Origin: Stramenopiles sp. TOSAG23-3
Taxonomy: Eukaryota; Sar
Length of the DNA stretch: 52,944 nucleotides
Reading direction: 5' to 3'
Assembly (NCBI GenBank): GCA_900128585.1
Contig: LT642158.1
Location: 1-52,944, forward strand
This document shows positions 1 to 12,200 of the stretch, one piece after another (within the stretch, counting starts at the first letter, position 1; the number at the start of each line of letters is the position of its first letter). The notes under the pieces are model-generated. The model saw only the letters and a program-made list of their open reading frames with translations. It did no database searches and had not been told where the DNA came from. Made by a program: the position numbers and the translations under genes.

Positions 1-216
1 GGGGGGGGGGCGGAACAACGGGGTAAGAGCTGTGAGCTGGAAGCTGAAACCAACTAACTACCTCACTTCTTAACTTTTTACAAACGGTTCATGATTGCAA
101 CAGCACACCCGAGACTCAAATGATACACCATTTACGCAACACACGAAAGACCCTAGCATCGGTGCCCCCGCATGAAGTTTCCGCGGTATTGAGGGGAATA
201 CGAATACTTTCTGAAC
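1..216 (+). promoter_or_regulatory. 5' flank of the ankyrin-type gene
   Basis: The window opens with a run of ten G followed by non-coding sequence of mixed composition leading to the ATG at 217. I see no upstream gene and no recognisable promoter element. The G run may mark a contig edge or a homopolymer. Confidence 0.3.
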
Positions 217-2190
217 ATGTCCTACGTGGACACCTCGGAGCCTTTGCCGCAAATATCACACTTGTACCAGTACGACGATAACTGGAGAAACACAACTATA
301 GAACACGTTCAAACACTCATTGGTAGCGCAGATGCGAACGTTCTGATACGTCCGGGGGGGGATTATGGCTATTTTCCTGTATATTATGCTGTGTTTTATT
401 GCGCGCCACAGACACTGGTAGACTACATTGTCGATCAAATGGTAGGCCAAGCTCAGTTTCCCGAAGCGTACCGGGACGGTGTGAACAGCGAAATGATATA
501 CTCTCTGTATGATCACTCGTACAAGTGGGAGAAAACTTCAATTGAACACGTTAAACTTTTAGTGCAACACAATGAAGGAGTTTTGACACGTAGAAACATG
601 TTCGGGGAATTGCCAATTTTTCACGCTGTCGCAAAAGGTGCACGAAGGGAAGTTGTCCAGTGGATGGCAGGGAACACTGGAATAGACCTCGTCAAAGGTT
701 GGCGGTGCACTGGTGTGTGCGATACCACGGACAAAACCTATGTCCGTTACCGGAACACCGGTGGCACCCTGTTGCACTTGGCAACATGGAACAATCACTC
801 TCACCTGTTACCATTTCTGTTGTATATTTTTGATGAAGATGCTGTGAACATAAAAACACATCACAATTTTACTCCCTTGGGATGGGCTACTAAGTTTAAG
901 TTCCTGAAGTGCGTAGACCTGTTAACAAACCCGGTTGAAACAGTTGAAGAGTACAAAGAGGACCCAAAGCGCTTTGTTCGGGATTACACTAGCGTTACGG
1001 AAATAAAACATTTATATGAAAACACAAGCAAGTGGAAAAACACCCCTCTTAGTCATGTGCAGCATCTGCTAGAAATAGGAAACCCAGACCTGGCACCCGA
1101 TATTGGTTCGAAAGAGGAAAAGCTTGCGCGTAAAAGTGCCAGGTTATTGAAGGCGATTAATGCGTCAGACGAAAAGGGCAACTTGGTCATTACTTACGCG
1201 ATTAACAACGGCGCGCATCTAAGCGTCGTAAAGTGGGTAGCAGATACAATGGGGTACGAGAAAGTAAAACAGTGGCGGGGAAACATAGGAGAAACGCTCC
1301 TCCATTATGCCGCATACGGTCACTATAAAGAACTTATTCCGTTCTTGTTCACCATTTTTGGAGTCGAAGGGATAACGCTGATCGATGACAAGTACGACGA
1401 AACGCCCATACAATGGTCGCAGCGATCGCAGTACTCCAATAACTTGCAGGCTACAACAACATATTTACAAGATCCAGCAAAAACAATTGACGATTATTTG
1501 CAAGGGGATACAAGCGAACAGGGCGATGGGGATGCAATAGACATGGTAAGGCATTTGCTAGAATATAGTGACCGGTGGCGCACCACTAAATTTTCCCACA
1601 TCGAAAACATAGAGAAAGGGAAACCCGGATCAATCATTCAAATGGACGAGTATGGGTTTTACCCTATTATTTACGCTGCGTGGAAGGGCTGTGACCTGAA
1701 GATATTTCGGTGGATGCTCGCAGAAAGCATCAAGCAACTACAAGAGAAGAATGCACCGTTGAACCGCTATGGCAGAAAAGTCGACGGTTGGGGGCTGCAA
1801 CATTTGCGGGATTGGCGAGATACTGAAAAGTGGAGCATTCTCCATTATGCCGCCACCTTTGATAATCACGAAATTGTATTATGCATAATTGATATGCTGG
1901 GAATAGAAATGCTTGCTCACAAAGATGCAGTGCATAATGAAACCGCATTAGAATGGGCAAGGAAAGGGATATGGAAAGTGTCCAAAGCAAAGAAATCGCC
2001 CGACGACAACAGCTGGGTCTACAAGCTTTCGCAACAAAACAAAGGCAGTGTTTTAGACGAGGAAGATGATTTTTGTGTAACGGTTAATCTGTTAGAGACG
2101 CCAGAGGAATCGTTAGAGGATTTCCGAATGAAACACGCGTCTTCGGGCAGGAGGAATCGGCGGAAAACAAGAGGCACTCAGTCTCCGTAG
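217..2190 (+). CDS. Ankyrin-type protein built of long repeated modules
   Basis: The protein has 657 residues, with no signal peptide or membrane segment. It is made of four related modules of roughly 155-195 residues, at about 13-90 (a half module), 92-248, 262-425 and 442-635. Each opens with a line of the form LY-x5-W-x2-T-x2-HV-x2-L (for example IKHLYENTSKWKNTPLSHVQ). Then come an ankyrin-like helix pair containing G-x2-PI-x-YA, a V-x-W-M/V helix, a WR turn, an ankyrin consensus TLLHxA(A/T), and a TPLxWA-like helix. Modules 2-4 end in an acidic segment such as NPVETVEEYKEDP. Ankyrin-type repeats are protein-binding scaffolds; the partner here is unknown. The C-terminus is basic (SSGRRNRRKTRG). 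The ATG at 217 is the first in frame. The next gene follows in tandem after 1.0 kb. The ankyrin-like assignment is by eye; no enzyme domain is present. Confidence 0.8.
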   Translation: MSYVDTSEPLPQISHLYQYDDNWRNTTIEHVQTLIGSADANVLIRPGGDYGYFPVYYAVFYCAPQTLVDYIVDQMVGQAQFPEAYRDGVNSEMIYSLYDHSYKWEKTSIEHVKLLVQHNEGVLTRRNMFGELPIFHAVAKGARREVVQWMAGNTGIDLVKGWRCTGVCDTTDKTYVRYRNTGGTLLHLATWNNHSHLLPFLLYIFDEDAVNIKTHHNFTPLGWATKFKFLKCVDLLTNPVETVEEYKEDPKRFVRDYTSVTEIKHLYENTSKWKNTPLSHVQHLLEIGNPDLAPDIGSKEEKLARKSARLLKAINASDEKGNLVITYAINNGAHLSVVKWVADTMGYEKVKQWRGNIGETLLHYAAYGHYKELIPFLFTIFGVEGITLIDDKYDETPIQWSQRSQYSNNLQATTTYLQDPAKTIDDYLQGDTSEQGDGDAIDMVRHLLEYSDRWRTTKFSHIENIEKGKPGSIIQMDEYGFYPIIYAAWKGCDLKIFRWMLAESIKQLQEKNAPLNRYGRKVDGWGLQHLRDWRDTEKWSILHYAATFDNHEIVLCIIDMLGIEMLAHKDAVHNETALEWARKGIWKVSKAKKSPDDNSWVYKLSQQNKGSVLDEEDDFCVTVNLLETPEESLEDFRMKHASSGRRNRRKTRGTQSP

Positions 2191-3234
2191 AAGGTTTCGG
2201 GCAGTATTATCGATTCTCGAATGACGAGTGGAGAGACAGAAGACTTTACTGTTTAGTGCACAAAAAAGTAATCTTTGGTTTTTAAACACTAAATTACTAG
2301 TCTAATAAAGAATTACCATTGTAAACTATAATAATAAAAGTAAACGGTACAGGTACTACAACCCCAGCCTTGCTGTATAATATCTAATAGCCGGATAATG
2401 AAAATTTACGATACGATGATACGATACGACGAAGAAATAGTCAACCCAAGTGGTAACTAGAAACAAATGTTTGAAAATAACATTGGAGTAGAAGGCAAAA
2501 TAGTAAGAATTTGATGTTGGTGGTATATTTTACTCCTCTTCTCTAGCTCCTACTCTGTATGCTCATTGTCTCGAACATAGGGGTGATTTAGATGACTACT
2601 ACTCAAAACAGACGACAAGTACAAAAATATGAATTTTTCAGTTTTTAAAAAAGATCCTTTTTTTGTTTTGTTTTTGTTTTTTGGAGAGGAAATAATTTTC
2701 GTCAGCGAATACATTTGTCTGGGAGACCACTGTGTGCCTGTTGATCGATTTTAAATTAAAAATCCATTCAACAGGAGGGGGAGGGGAACAAATTGCCATG
2801 TTATTTGTATGTGTGTATTCTAAAACACTACTGTATAATAAGGAACCAGAGCAGGAAATTAATGGTTTTGCTACTCATTTCCAATACTATATTAATGTTT
2901 ATAGCAAGCGGTTGTATGTACTCTGTCCGGGTTTTATTTTGTTCTTGTTGTATATATTTATTTATAAATAATAAAATAAAGAATGTGCATTGTATTGCTG
3001 CTTCCTTCTCCTCTCTTCTCTCCTCCTCTCTCTCCTCTTCTCTTCTTTCCTTTCTCTCCTCTCGAAGAAAGGTAGTCGGTCTGTTTTCTTACAGATGGGC
3101 GCGTGCATCGACTATTAAAGCATTGGCTAAGTTTTATATAAACATCAACAGAAACTCTAAGAGCCCGAAAATATGCTTTAGGCAGACTTAACTAGCTGGA
3201 AATACTTTTCATCTTACGTTTGCTTTTGAACCCG
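2191..3234. promoter_or_regulatory. AT-rich intergenic region with a polypyrimidine tract
   Basis: This 1.0 kb gap lies between two tandem + strand genes. It holds AT-rich sequence, a short run of CGATACGATGATACGATACG-type repeats near 2411, and an uninterrupted 63-base pyrimidine tract at 3001-3063, about 170 bp before the ATG of the giant gene. Short open frames at 2732-3191 are low complexity and not convincing. The tract may be a promoter element (inference). Confidence 0.4.
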
Positions 3235-6200
3235 ATGCTTGCTCTTTCGTTGGTGGTTTCCACCTTGTTTTTGGTCGCCGTCTTAGTCTTTCCTTCCGAC
3301 TTTACAGTGGAGGCAGCAAAGGGGACGGTTCTTGTGTTTAAAGAAAATGAAGTTCTGGAGAGCGAACCCAAATACTTTGATGATTCAGTAACGGCTGTCG
3401 CCAACAAGCGACACCCTTCTAATTTTTTACTAATCGATAGTAGGGATTCGACCGTTCATAGTTTTGCTGGGGAGTTTACGGACGGTGCAGGACCTCCTTG
3501 TCATCGACGGCTTTTCGAAACTGTGTGCGCGGAGGGTTCGTTTGGAGTTGAATACGGGCAAGACTGTGTCATTAATAACCAGCCATGCAGAAAGGGGATG
3601 TGCATTGGAAAATCACAAGTATCCGTTGCCCAGCACCTGGAGGGTGTAGGCACAGTGAAAAAAGCCGTGTCGACATTAGATTCCTTCGCTGTACTGTCAG
3701 AAAATGGTCTGTTAGTGTCTTGGGGTGGGTACTGGCTCAGTCCTGGAGTTAGCAGCCACGGGTTCGTAGACGTTGTTTCCAATATGAACGCTTTTGCTGC
3801 CCTGACATCTGCCGGCACAGTTCATACATGGGGGGTGTCTGGTGCAGGAGGCTCTAAATGCCGCAGTCGCTCTCTGTTTCCCCACAATTATAATAAAGGG
3901 CCTATTAGAAGTGCTGGCGAGCATAGGTCGTTCGAGCGAAACAAAGACTCGTGGCTGGAGTCGTACGCATGTTTTCAATCCGACGTGGTAAATAAAAAGG
4001 CAACCATCTTAGATAATCTTGCGACAAATAAAATTGTTAGCATTCACTCGAGCGGGGCTGCATTCGTTGCCGTGAATGAAGTTGGGCATATTATACCGTG
4101 GGGCAATGCAGACGTGGGGGGGGCGTTAGGAACTTCCGCATTGTCAATCGTTTCTGAGTGGATAAATATACGGAAATCTGCTGGTGCGGGGACAATGGAA
4201 ATCCGTGTCTATGAAAACGACTATGGTTTCTTGGCTCGCATCGGCCCTGGTTCAAAGTCGGCATGGGAAGCCCTTGCCGGTGAAGACCTTCCCAACTTTG
4301 TTGTATGGGGGTTGCACAGCAATAGTGACGCGTGGGACGTTAAACGTGGCTCCGCTGCGAACGTAAAATTTATTTATGACGATGTTTGCAGTACCGCACA
4401 TTCTTTTGTCACCAGATCCGAAGATTCATATGTTTTGTTTACACGCCAACATATCACGCGAGGCGGCCAACTTAGTTCGTTCAATATTTCAGAAACGACG
4501 TCAACGTGCGTTGAGAACGCTGACGTCTTGGGGGTGTTAAGCACCGGCCATGAGTTGCTTTTGTTGGGAAAGTTTGCACGCGACAGCGCGGGGCCATTCT
4601 CGACATCGCCAGTTCTGCTACAAGACATTAAAGACGCAAAAGTTAATTCTGGTGCGCTGATAATCCTATACAATGACCTGCGTGTAACCACGCACGGTCA
4701 ATATGAATCGGGTGGCAACAGCAGCGCGACACCACTTCCGCAAATTTTTGGCGTGCAACGTGTCTTTGCTGACAAGCAAAATTCCTTTGCGCTGTACCGA
4801 AATCAGAATAAATCTGTTGAATTTCTTGGGAAGATGAACAAAACAATTCCCTCGTCGTACGGGTGTGAATTAAATGGCAACGTTGAAACCATTTTCGAAG
4901 GGGCGTCGACATTAGCCGTAAAAAAGACGTGCAATATAATGGGCATGAGATGCACTATTTGCACGGACGAAAAACGATTGGTCAATATTACCAGCATTGA
5001 TGTGAAGACGTACGACCCAGTAAATTCAGTGAATGGCGAAGAAGTTATCTTCTCACCCGAGTTTTATCCCGGGACGTTGCGCCCGGGTACCGTAGGGTAC
5101 AAGACCGAAATCACAGAATCGACGCTTCACACAGGCTTGAAGATAAACCTGTGTACAGGAAATGGGGATCCTTATGACATATACGTGCATTTGCCCAATC
5201 AAGCTTCGATAAGAGCGACGCATGTAGCAAATTCGGCTTGCAGAGAAGTCATCCTGCAGAACTATACCTCCTTTACTGTCGGGGTAGAACCCAGTGGATC
5301 AGGGTATGAGTTTCAACTGACAACGATAAAACGATTTGCTCCCAAGGCGAATGGGGTCATTTGTACATTGCTGCCCCAAAATAAATACGATTGTTCTGCA
5401 GGCGTAAACATAACAGACCACAATGTTACGGTTCGCTACGGCGCCGGATATACTAAGGTTTATGCGCATTTTCCTGAGCCTGGTTTTAACGTCATAAAGG
5501 GGTTGGTGGATTCAAATGGCCCCTTCGACGTTCAATATGCCAAACCTGCCATTCGTGAAGTAATTTTTCGGGATAGAAATGGGCAGCGGTTATCTTTAAG
5601 TTCGGTGTTTGACGATGCACAGCACAATTACTCGGTTCTTATGAATGGCAATTCGACAGCACTGTATGTTGGTGCAATCAGTGATGATGGTTGGGTCTCG
5701 ATGTCGGTAGACAATGCGATCGGCGAGGTTGGTGTTATTCAGCACCAGATAGGCCCTTTAAATGGCCAAACTCCAAATGCGTTCTATTTAGGCGAGCAAA
5801 AAATCGAAGCAAACTCTGACACTGTATGCTCGAAAATACCGATCAGCAGTCGCATGTACATTCTGCCTAACGATGCATTGCCGAGAAACGCGGGTCAATT
5901 TTCACTGCCGCCCCACGCCCCGTTTGCAATATTCAATCAAATAGACACTGGGTTGAACAGGCCCATAGACGTTCGTGTTCCGGTCGAAAAACGAAGTCAG
6001 GGTCCAGCCCCCGATAAGTATGTTCTTGGCGCATGTAAAGAATTTGTAGGAGATATCGCTCTCCGTGCTGCTATCGCTATCAAACTGGACGTTGCCAGCA
6101 TTGTGACGAAAACCAATAAAAATGCCATTTCATTAAATGGCAACTTACCCATAAAATTACATGGGGTCGTTGACTTTGTACAAGCTGCGAGCACCTCTGC

Positions 6201-9200
6201 ATCTTTGTATGTGGACGGCAGTGTTTCTGTGTTCGATACAAATGGCAAAGTCACGTGGCCCAATGACAAAGGGAACGCCAAAACGCCAGACAAATCATAT
6301 GCAATTCCGGACGACCGTTGTGGGCTTCGAGAAGACGTTTCGTCATTGGTAACCACCAGTGGTTCTATTTTGGGGATTACCCGCGCCCAACAAGTCGTCG
6401 TAGCATGGGTCAGCAGCACGTGCGACTGCAGATCAAAATTCACTGAGGCGATTTGCAAAACACATACTGGTACCGTGCTGGAGAAGTTCAATTATGGCGG
6501 TGTTTTTGTTCCTGGGCTACGAATCGGTGAAAATCCTCCTATCAGATTAGCCATGAATTCTGTCATTCGAGCCGTAGGCAATATAGGTAAAGAAGGTTGC
6601 GGATCTGTAGCGTTTGTGGAGAACTCGGGGATGATAAAAATGTGGGGTGAACTGGGAACCTTTGCACCACCGTTAGTGCCAGTAAAGGCATCGTCTGTCG
6701 TTGCGTCTGATAACGCATTTGCCGCTATATCCTCGGTCGGCGGCGTAGGCTTAGCATGGGGATCTGCCGCTTACGGAGGATCCGTGACACAAGATGTTGC
6801 CTGCAACCTTGCTTCTGGAGTCCAAGATATTTTTGCAATAAATGATACATTTGTAGCAATTGTTGAGTTGAATGGTGTAAATAGGATAGTCACATGGCCG
6901 CAACGACAGTTGTCTTCTTATTTTATACCTCCCCCGGCTGCGCTGCTAAGTGGACGAAGTCCCCTAGCAGCCGTCGTTGACGTGTACACGAACGACTGTG
7001 CATTTGCTGCCAGATTAGAAGATGGCAGTGTATACACATGGGGATACAAAGATTGTGGAGCGGATAGCACCCATTTAGCTTCGGGCCTGCGCAATGTCAC
7101 ACGCATTGTAAGCAACCGTAAAGCATTTGCAGCGCTCGTCAAGTTATGCATCAATCCTGCCCAATTTCTCAGTTTTGATGCGTGTATCAGGGCAGGGAAT
7201 TATTTTGACGGCCCGGCGCACGTGTGGGGAAATTCCAAATTCGGAGGAAACCCGAATGATGCCAAGAAAGAATGGCTTAGCACTGGTATTAAAATTGTTT
7301 ATGCCGACGAGTCGTCCTTTGTTGTGATTCCTGGCACAAAAAAAATCAATGTCAACGCCCATGCCAAAACGGTGTCTATTAAGCACGAATTTGATGGCGT
7401 GAATTTAAAAAAATATTTCTTCCGTATAATTCGGTCTTCGGTCTTTGACATTATTCTCTCCACATCAAAGGGGCGCATGGAATATTTTCCCTCCTTCCAG
7501 CCTGGTGTTGAAACGTATGAAGCCCTAATGTACGAAGAGTCACATGTATCCCTAAATGTTGCGTGGAAAAACGATATGCCTCTTGAGGTCAAAGTAAATG
7601 GTTCCATAATAACAGCAGGGGCTGCAGGTAATATTAGTTTTTCCTCCGTCGGGACCACCACGGTGGGCATCAAATGTGGCGACGAAAGTTACACCATCAA
7701 TATTTTCACTGTATACATGCACAAAATTAAAACTACGTTCGAATCGCACGTTGTGCCGACCAATGTCATTCATGGCGGGAGCTCGTACGACCCTGTTAGT
7801 GCAGGAAACCAAAATGCGATGCACTTGCAAGCGCCGAGGCAATACTCTGCCCCAACCTTTTACATGGAAGCTACTAAAAATAGTTCGCATATTTACATTA
7901 CGACCACATTTAGTCATGGCATCGTTAAAATATTGGGAGACAGCAGTATACAGTGCATTTCAGGCACCGCTACTGCAGTGCCAATCGGTGTCGGCACGAC
8001 AACAATTACGTTGACTTACACACCCACAAGCGGGAACAACGCCATAGCCAGCCCAAAATACATTTTGGTTGTTCAGAAAAAAGCCGCCCTACTTGGGCTG
8101 TCTTTTACGAACGGGCGTATTGACGACACCCTTAACAAATTTCTAAGCGTCTCGCAAGGGGGCTATAATTTAACACTCGACTGGCAAGAAAATTCGATCA
8201 ACTTTGATGTGTACCGTTCTTCGGACATCATTGAAGCTCGCTACAATAACGTTGTCGTCCCAATAAGTAATAGCCAGCAAACAACCACGAAACAATCTTC
8301 GCATGTGGTAGCAGTATGTAATCGAAGTACAATTGAGACTGGAGTACATAATTTTTCTGTTGGGATTCCTTTATCAAACGAATCCATTTTTGTTTTGAGC
8401 CGAAAACGTACTCCGATGACAAACATTGCTATCAAAGATAATTTCGGGGTACAGGCGCCATTAGACAGAGCTTTTAATATTTATGGCTGGAATGATACCA
8501 CCTATACTGCCACTATAAATCCTTCGGCAAAGTATGTAGACATATCCCTGACGGGAACCACTGGGGATACTTTTGTGAACGGGGTAAAGTACATTGCACA
8601 AAACCCGTACAGAAAAGCTATCACCAAAGAAAAAATGAGTTTTACGATCAACGTAACTGCGTTATCGGGCTGTGGGAATACGGCAGTGTTTAGTGTGGTG
8701 TTGACACGCCCCGGACCAGTTTCATGCATCGAAGTTAGCGAATACGCGGCTGAAGAACTTTCGGAAATGGTTCTTAATAGTGCACTTTTATCAGTTTCGC
8801 GTTCACTGTCGGCATTTCGTTACAATCCACACTTTGACGCGACCAAGCGCACTCGCAATGTCATCGTGAATGATACGATTTCACATATTTCGGTCACAAT
8901 GGTTTCAGGGGCTGGCACATGGTCTATCACCAGTGATTCACATCATGCCACAATGAGCGGTCATGTCATGACCACTACGACGAGCAGTGATGGGTTTGTC
9001 CGTGTGCACATCCGTAATTTGGAGGTGCCCACGCGCAGCACAAAGCCCACTGTACGTGCCATCATATTGACTCACAGCGACACGTCTGAAAATTATACGC
9101 TAAACATTGCACGAGTTGGTTTAAATGTCCTTCAGTACCGAAATAATGTGTCGGCTTTTCAGGCTTTGCCATTCCCATCTTCCGAGCGTTTTGATGAAAC

Positions 9201-12200
9201 CCACGGCCAACACGGACTTGGGGCCACTCCTATGATGGCAGCGACGCAATCTCCAATTGCTGTTGCTGGAATGTACGTAGCATATATCAATGTTCCATTT
9301 GTAACCGATGTTCGTTTTAAAGACACCGAAAACCCAATTTCATTTTTTGGTAATATTAGTAGTGGCGTGAAAAGTATTGCCGACCCAAACGTTTCCTATG
9401 CTGCGTACACACTGTTTTCTCCGACCGAACTGGCAAACAATGTGTCTTTTACTTATAATGGCTCGCTACATAGCTCATTTCAAGCGCTTGCCAAGCAGGC
9501 ATTTCCAGTCAATGCTTTTGTGCCTGGTGGTTGGGGGCAAAGTGGGACGATGCTGGCGGCGGACAGCGCCCCGCTGTCGAATAGTCTGTGCGATGGGGAG
9601 GCATGCGTATATGCACCGGGAACCCCTTACGCGCATCGTGTTCGTGTGCTTGGGATGAAAAGTATGGTTGTGACCATAACAATCGAACCATTACCATCCA
9701 ATTTTGTAGGAGCGTTAATATTGAGGTTGCTGGATAAGCCGGTCTCGATTGCAATAAATACTTCTAGCGCGAATAATTATGACGCTGCTGATGCTGCGGA
9801 TTCGTTTCGCACCGCAATAAAGAACAATAGAAACTTAAATGCAAGCGTGTTTGTTTCTGGCTCCGGCAAAAACATTACACTGACAGCCAGGTTTCAAGGT
9901 GTTCGCATAGTTCCGAGCACGACCAATTCCTCAACCTTCACAATACTCACGGTAGTGGATGTATCCGCAACCCATTATGTTCAAGTAAAGCTTACGAATG
10001 CGTTCTATCCTCACGAATTAATAACGGCCAAATGGAATGGGTCGAAGACAAACGCAGAAATAGCCGATGTGATAGTTGATGCTATTCGTGCCGACAGTAA
10101 TTTGCTTGCTGCTTCAACGGTCGGTCCCGCCAGCAAGCTTTGCAACGGAGATCTTTTAGGCCGTTCCAACCCGAGAACGGAAGAGATACATCTGCAGTAC
10201 AAAGACGCGCTTGGAAAACACCGGCCTTTATCTCTATCGTTTACTTCATCCAAAAGCGTGTTTGTGGTTGACGGCCACCGACATGGTGTCCTGGACCCAA
10301 CATACTACAATTCGCCCTCTGCCGCCTTGTCCGCCGAGCTTTGGCCTGGTGTTAACCCAATTCATGTTCTACAGAAAAATAACTTTGCGAGAGAAGCAAC
10401 TGTGACTCTGATCACACCGCTCGTGACACAAATCAATTTGAAGGCTGGAATATCAAATAGCAATAGCGCACAGCTGATAACTGACAAAAATGTGGAAGAC
10501 ACCTTCTCCTTCTCTCCGTCGTTTACCGGTGAGAGTACCGGCTCCACTGTTCCCCGGACATGGTACATGAAGAAGCTGTTCAACGCAAACCGTGTGGGCG
10601 TAAAAATTTCTTTGCATCAGAAAGCAATCCGCTCCCCAGACATTTCAATCCGTGTACGGGTAATATCAAACACATTCAGTGCATGGGAAACATTAACCGA
10701 ATATGAAGTGAATCGCACGTGGATCCAGGCGTTTCTCTCTGTCTCCGCGGGTGACCAAAGTGACGTTAACACACTAGAAATACAAATTCAAGCCAATGGG
10801 AAAAATGTATCGCATTATGTTACGATAACACAGCCTCCCATCAAGTCTCTCAAATTGACTTTGGGCGGAACATCAAGAGTGATTACTTACCAATACAATG
10901 AGTTATCCACAGGAATGATTTCTGGCAACACCACCCATGTTATAACGGCCTCGTGCACTGAAACTTTGGCACTGGTGGAAGTGGACCGAAGAAATACTGG
11001 CCCTGCATTTCAGGGTGCAACATCTGCACTGTATATATCTGGAACAGGTGGTGGCTCAGCCATCCATGCGGAGCGGCCGAACCGACCCGGTGTATTACTG
11101 GCCCCCACTGTAGTCGTCAACAATGCTAACAGCGTCTCTGTCCAGCTCTTGATCGGGCATAATCAGTTAGTCATTACCCTCAAGATTAAGCCGCAGTCAC
11201 ATGGTCTTGTACCGAGTGAAAAAGATGACGCAGTTATACGAATCTTCTTGACGATAAAAAGACAAGCGTGTATTGCAAACTTCGCAGTTCGCTCTCGGGT
11301 CGCTCTCAATCGCTTCCAGCCGGATGTTTTGACACCGGTACCGCTCTCAAAAACAATAAATAATATGAGTGTTCAAACTGACGAACACATGAATACAAAT
11401 GGAATATATACAATATATGTCCCTAAAAATACTGTCCAGTTTGATATTGTGGGAGCTCCATCTCAAGGCACTGCCACGGTAGAAAATATGACCACCGTCA
11501 CGTTGTCTACATTGGCAAATAACATTGCCCCCCATACAGTGGCAGTAAATACAACACGCTCAGATTTGACAAATGGAAAGGCGTGGAAGTCCTTCGGATT
11601 TGCACCGGCAAAATTTAAATTTGATGTAGACGGGCTTAGGCTGGACATCTTGACGTCTTTAGACGGAAGTTTCGTTTCTGTTTGGATCATTAGAAATGTA
11701 CTTCACCCCATGAACATCGATGTTCAAGATAGCAAAGTGTGCGGCAGTGCTAATTCAATGTTCAGTTTCAGTTCGGCAGCAGCGTGCTTCAACAATAATG
11801 CAGGGTGCCGGTTCACCGCCAATGGTTTAGAAGATCATCGAATCGCTAATATAGACATTGACGGTGTCACGGCAAAAACCCCTATTAACCTATACACAAA
11901 TTCAAAGTTCTTTTCTTTGAAACCAAGCACAACAGCAGCATCGTACCCTAGTTTGTATTATTTTGATGCCGCAGTAGAGCAAACGGTGACCAAAACAGAG
12001 TTGGTAACGACCACAGATGCAAAACGTGGCCAAGTGCAGGCGAGATTCCGTCTTGTCGAGTTAGGGTTAAACTGGGACTACAACTTCCTTCTGTACAAAT
12101 CCAGCATTATGCAAATGTTTATACAAGATAACGCTGGGTCGACCCCTTGCACGGTGATCCCTGGAAATGTGTGGCGCGAAGCACTAAATTCCCAACAGGG

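Noticed and set aside
2732-3191. Two overlapping + strand frames before the giant gene
   Set aside because: They are AT-rich, end in a Ser/Leu run made by the C/T tract, and show no motif. They are probably chance frames in the intergenic region.
5997-6491. 164-codon antisense frame inside the giant surface-protein gene
   Set aside because: It is a shadow of the long coding frame on the other strand, with no domain of its own.
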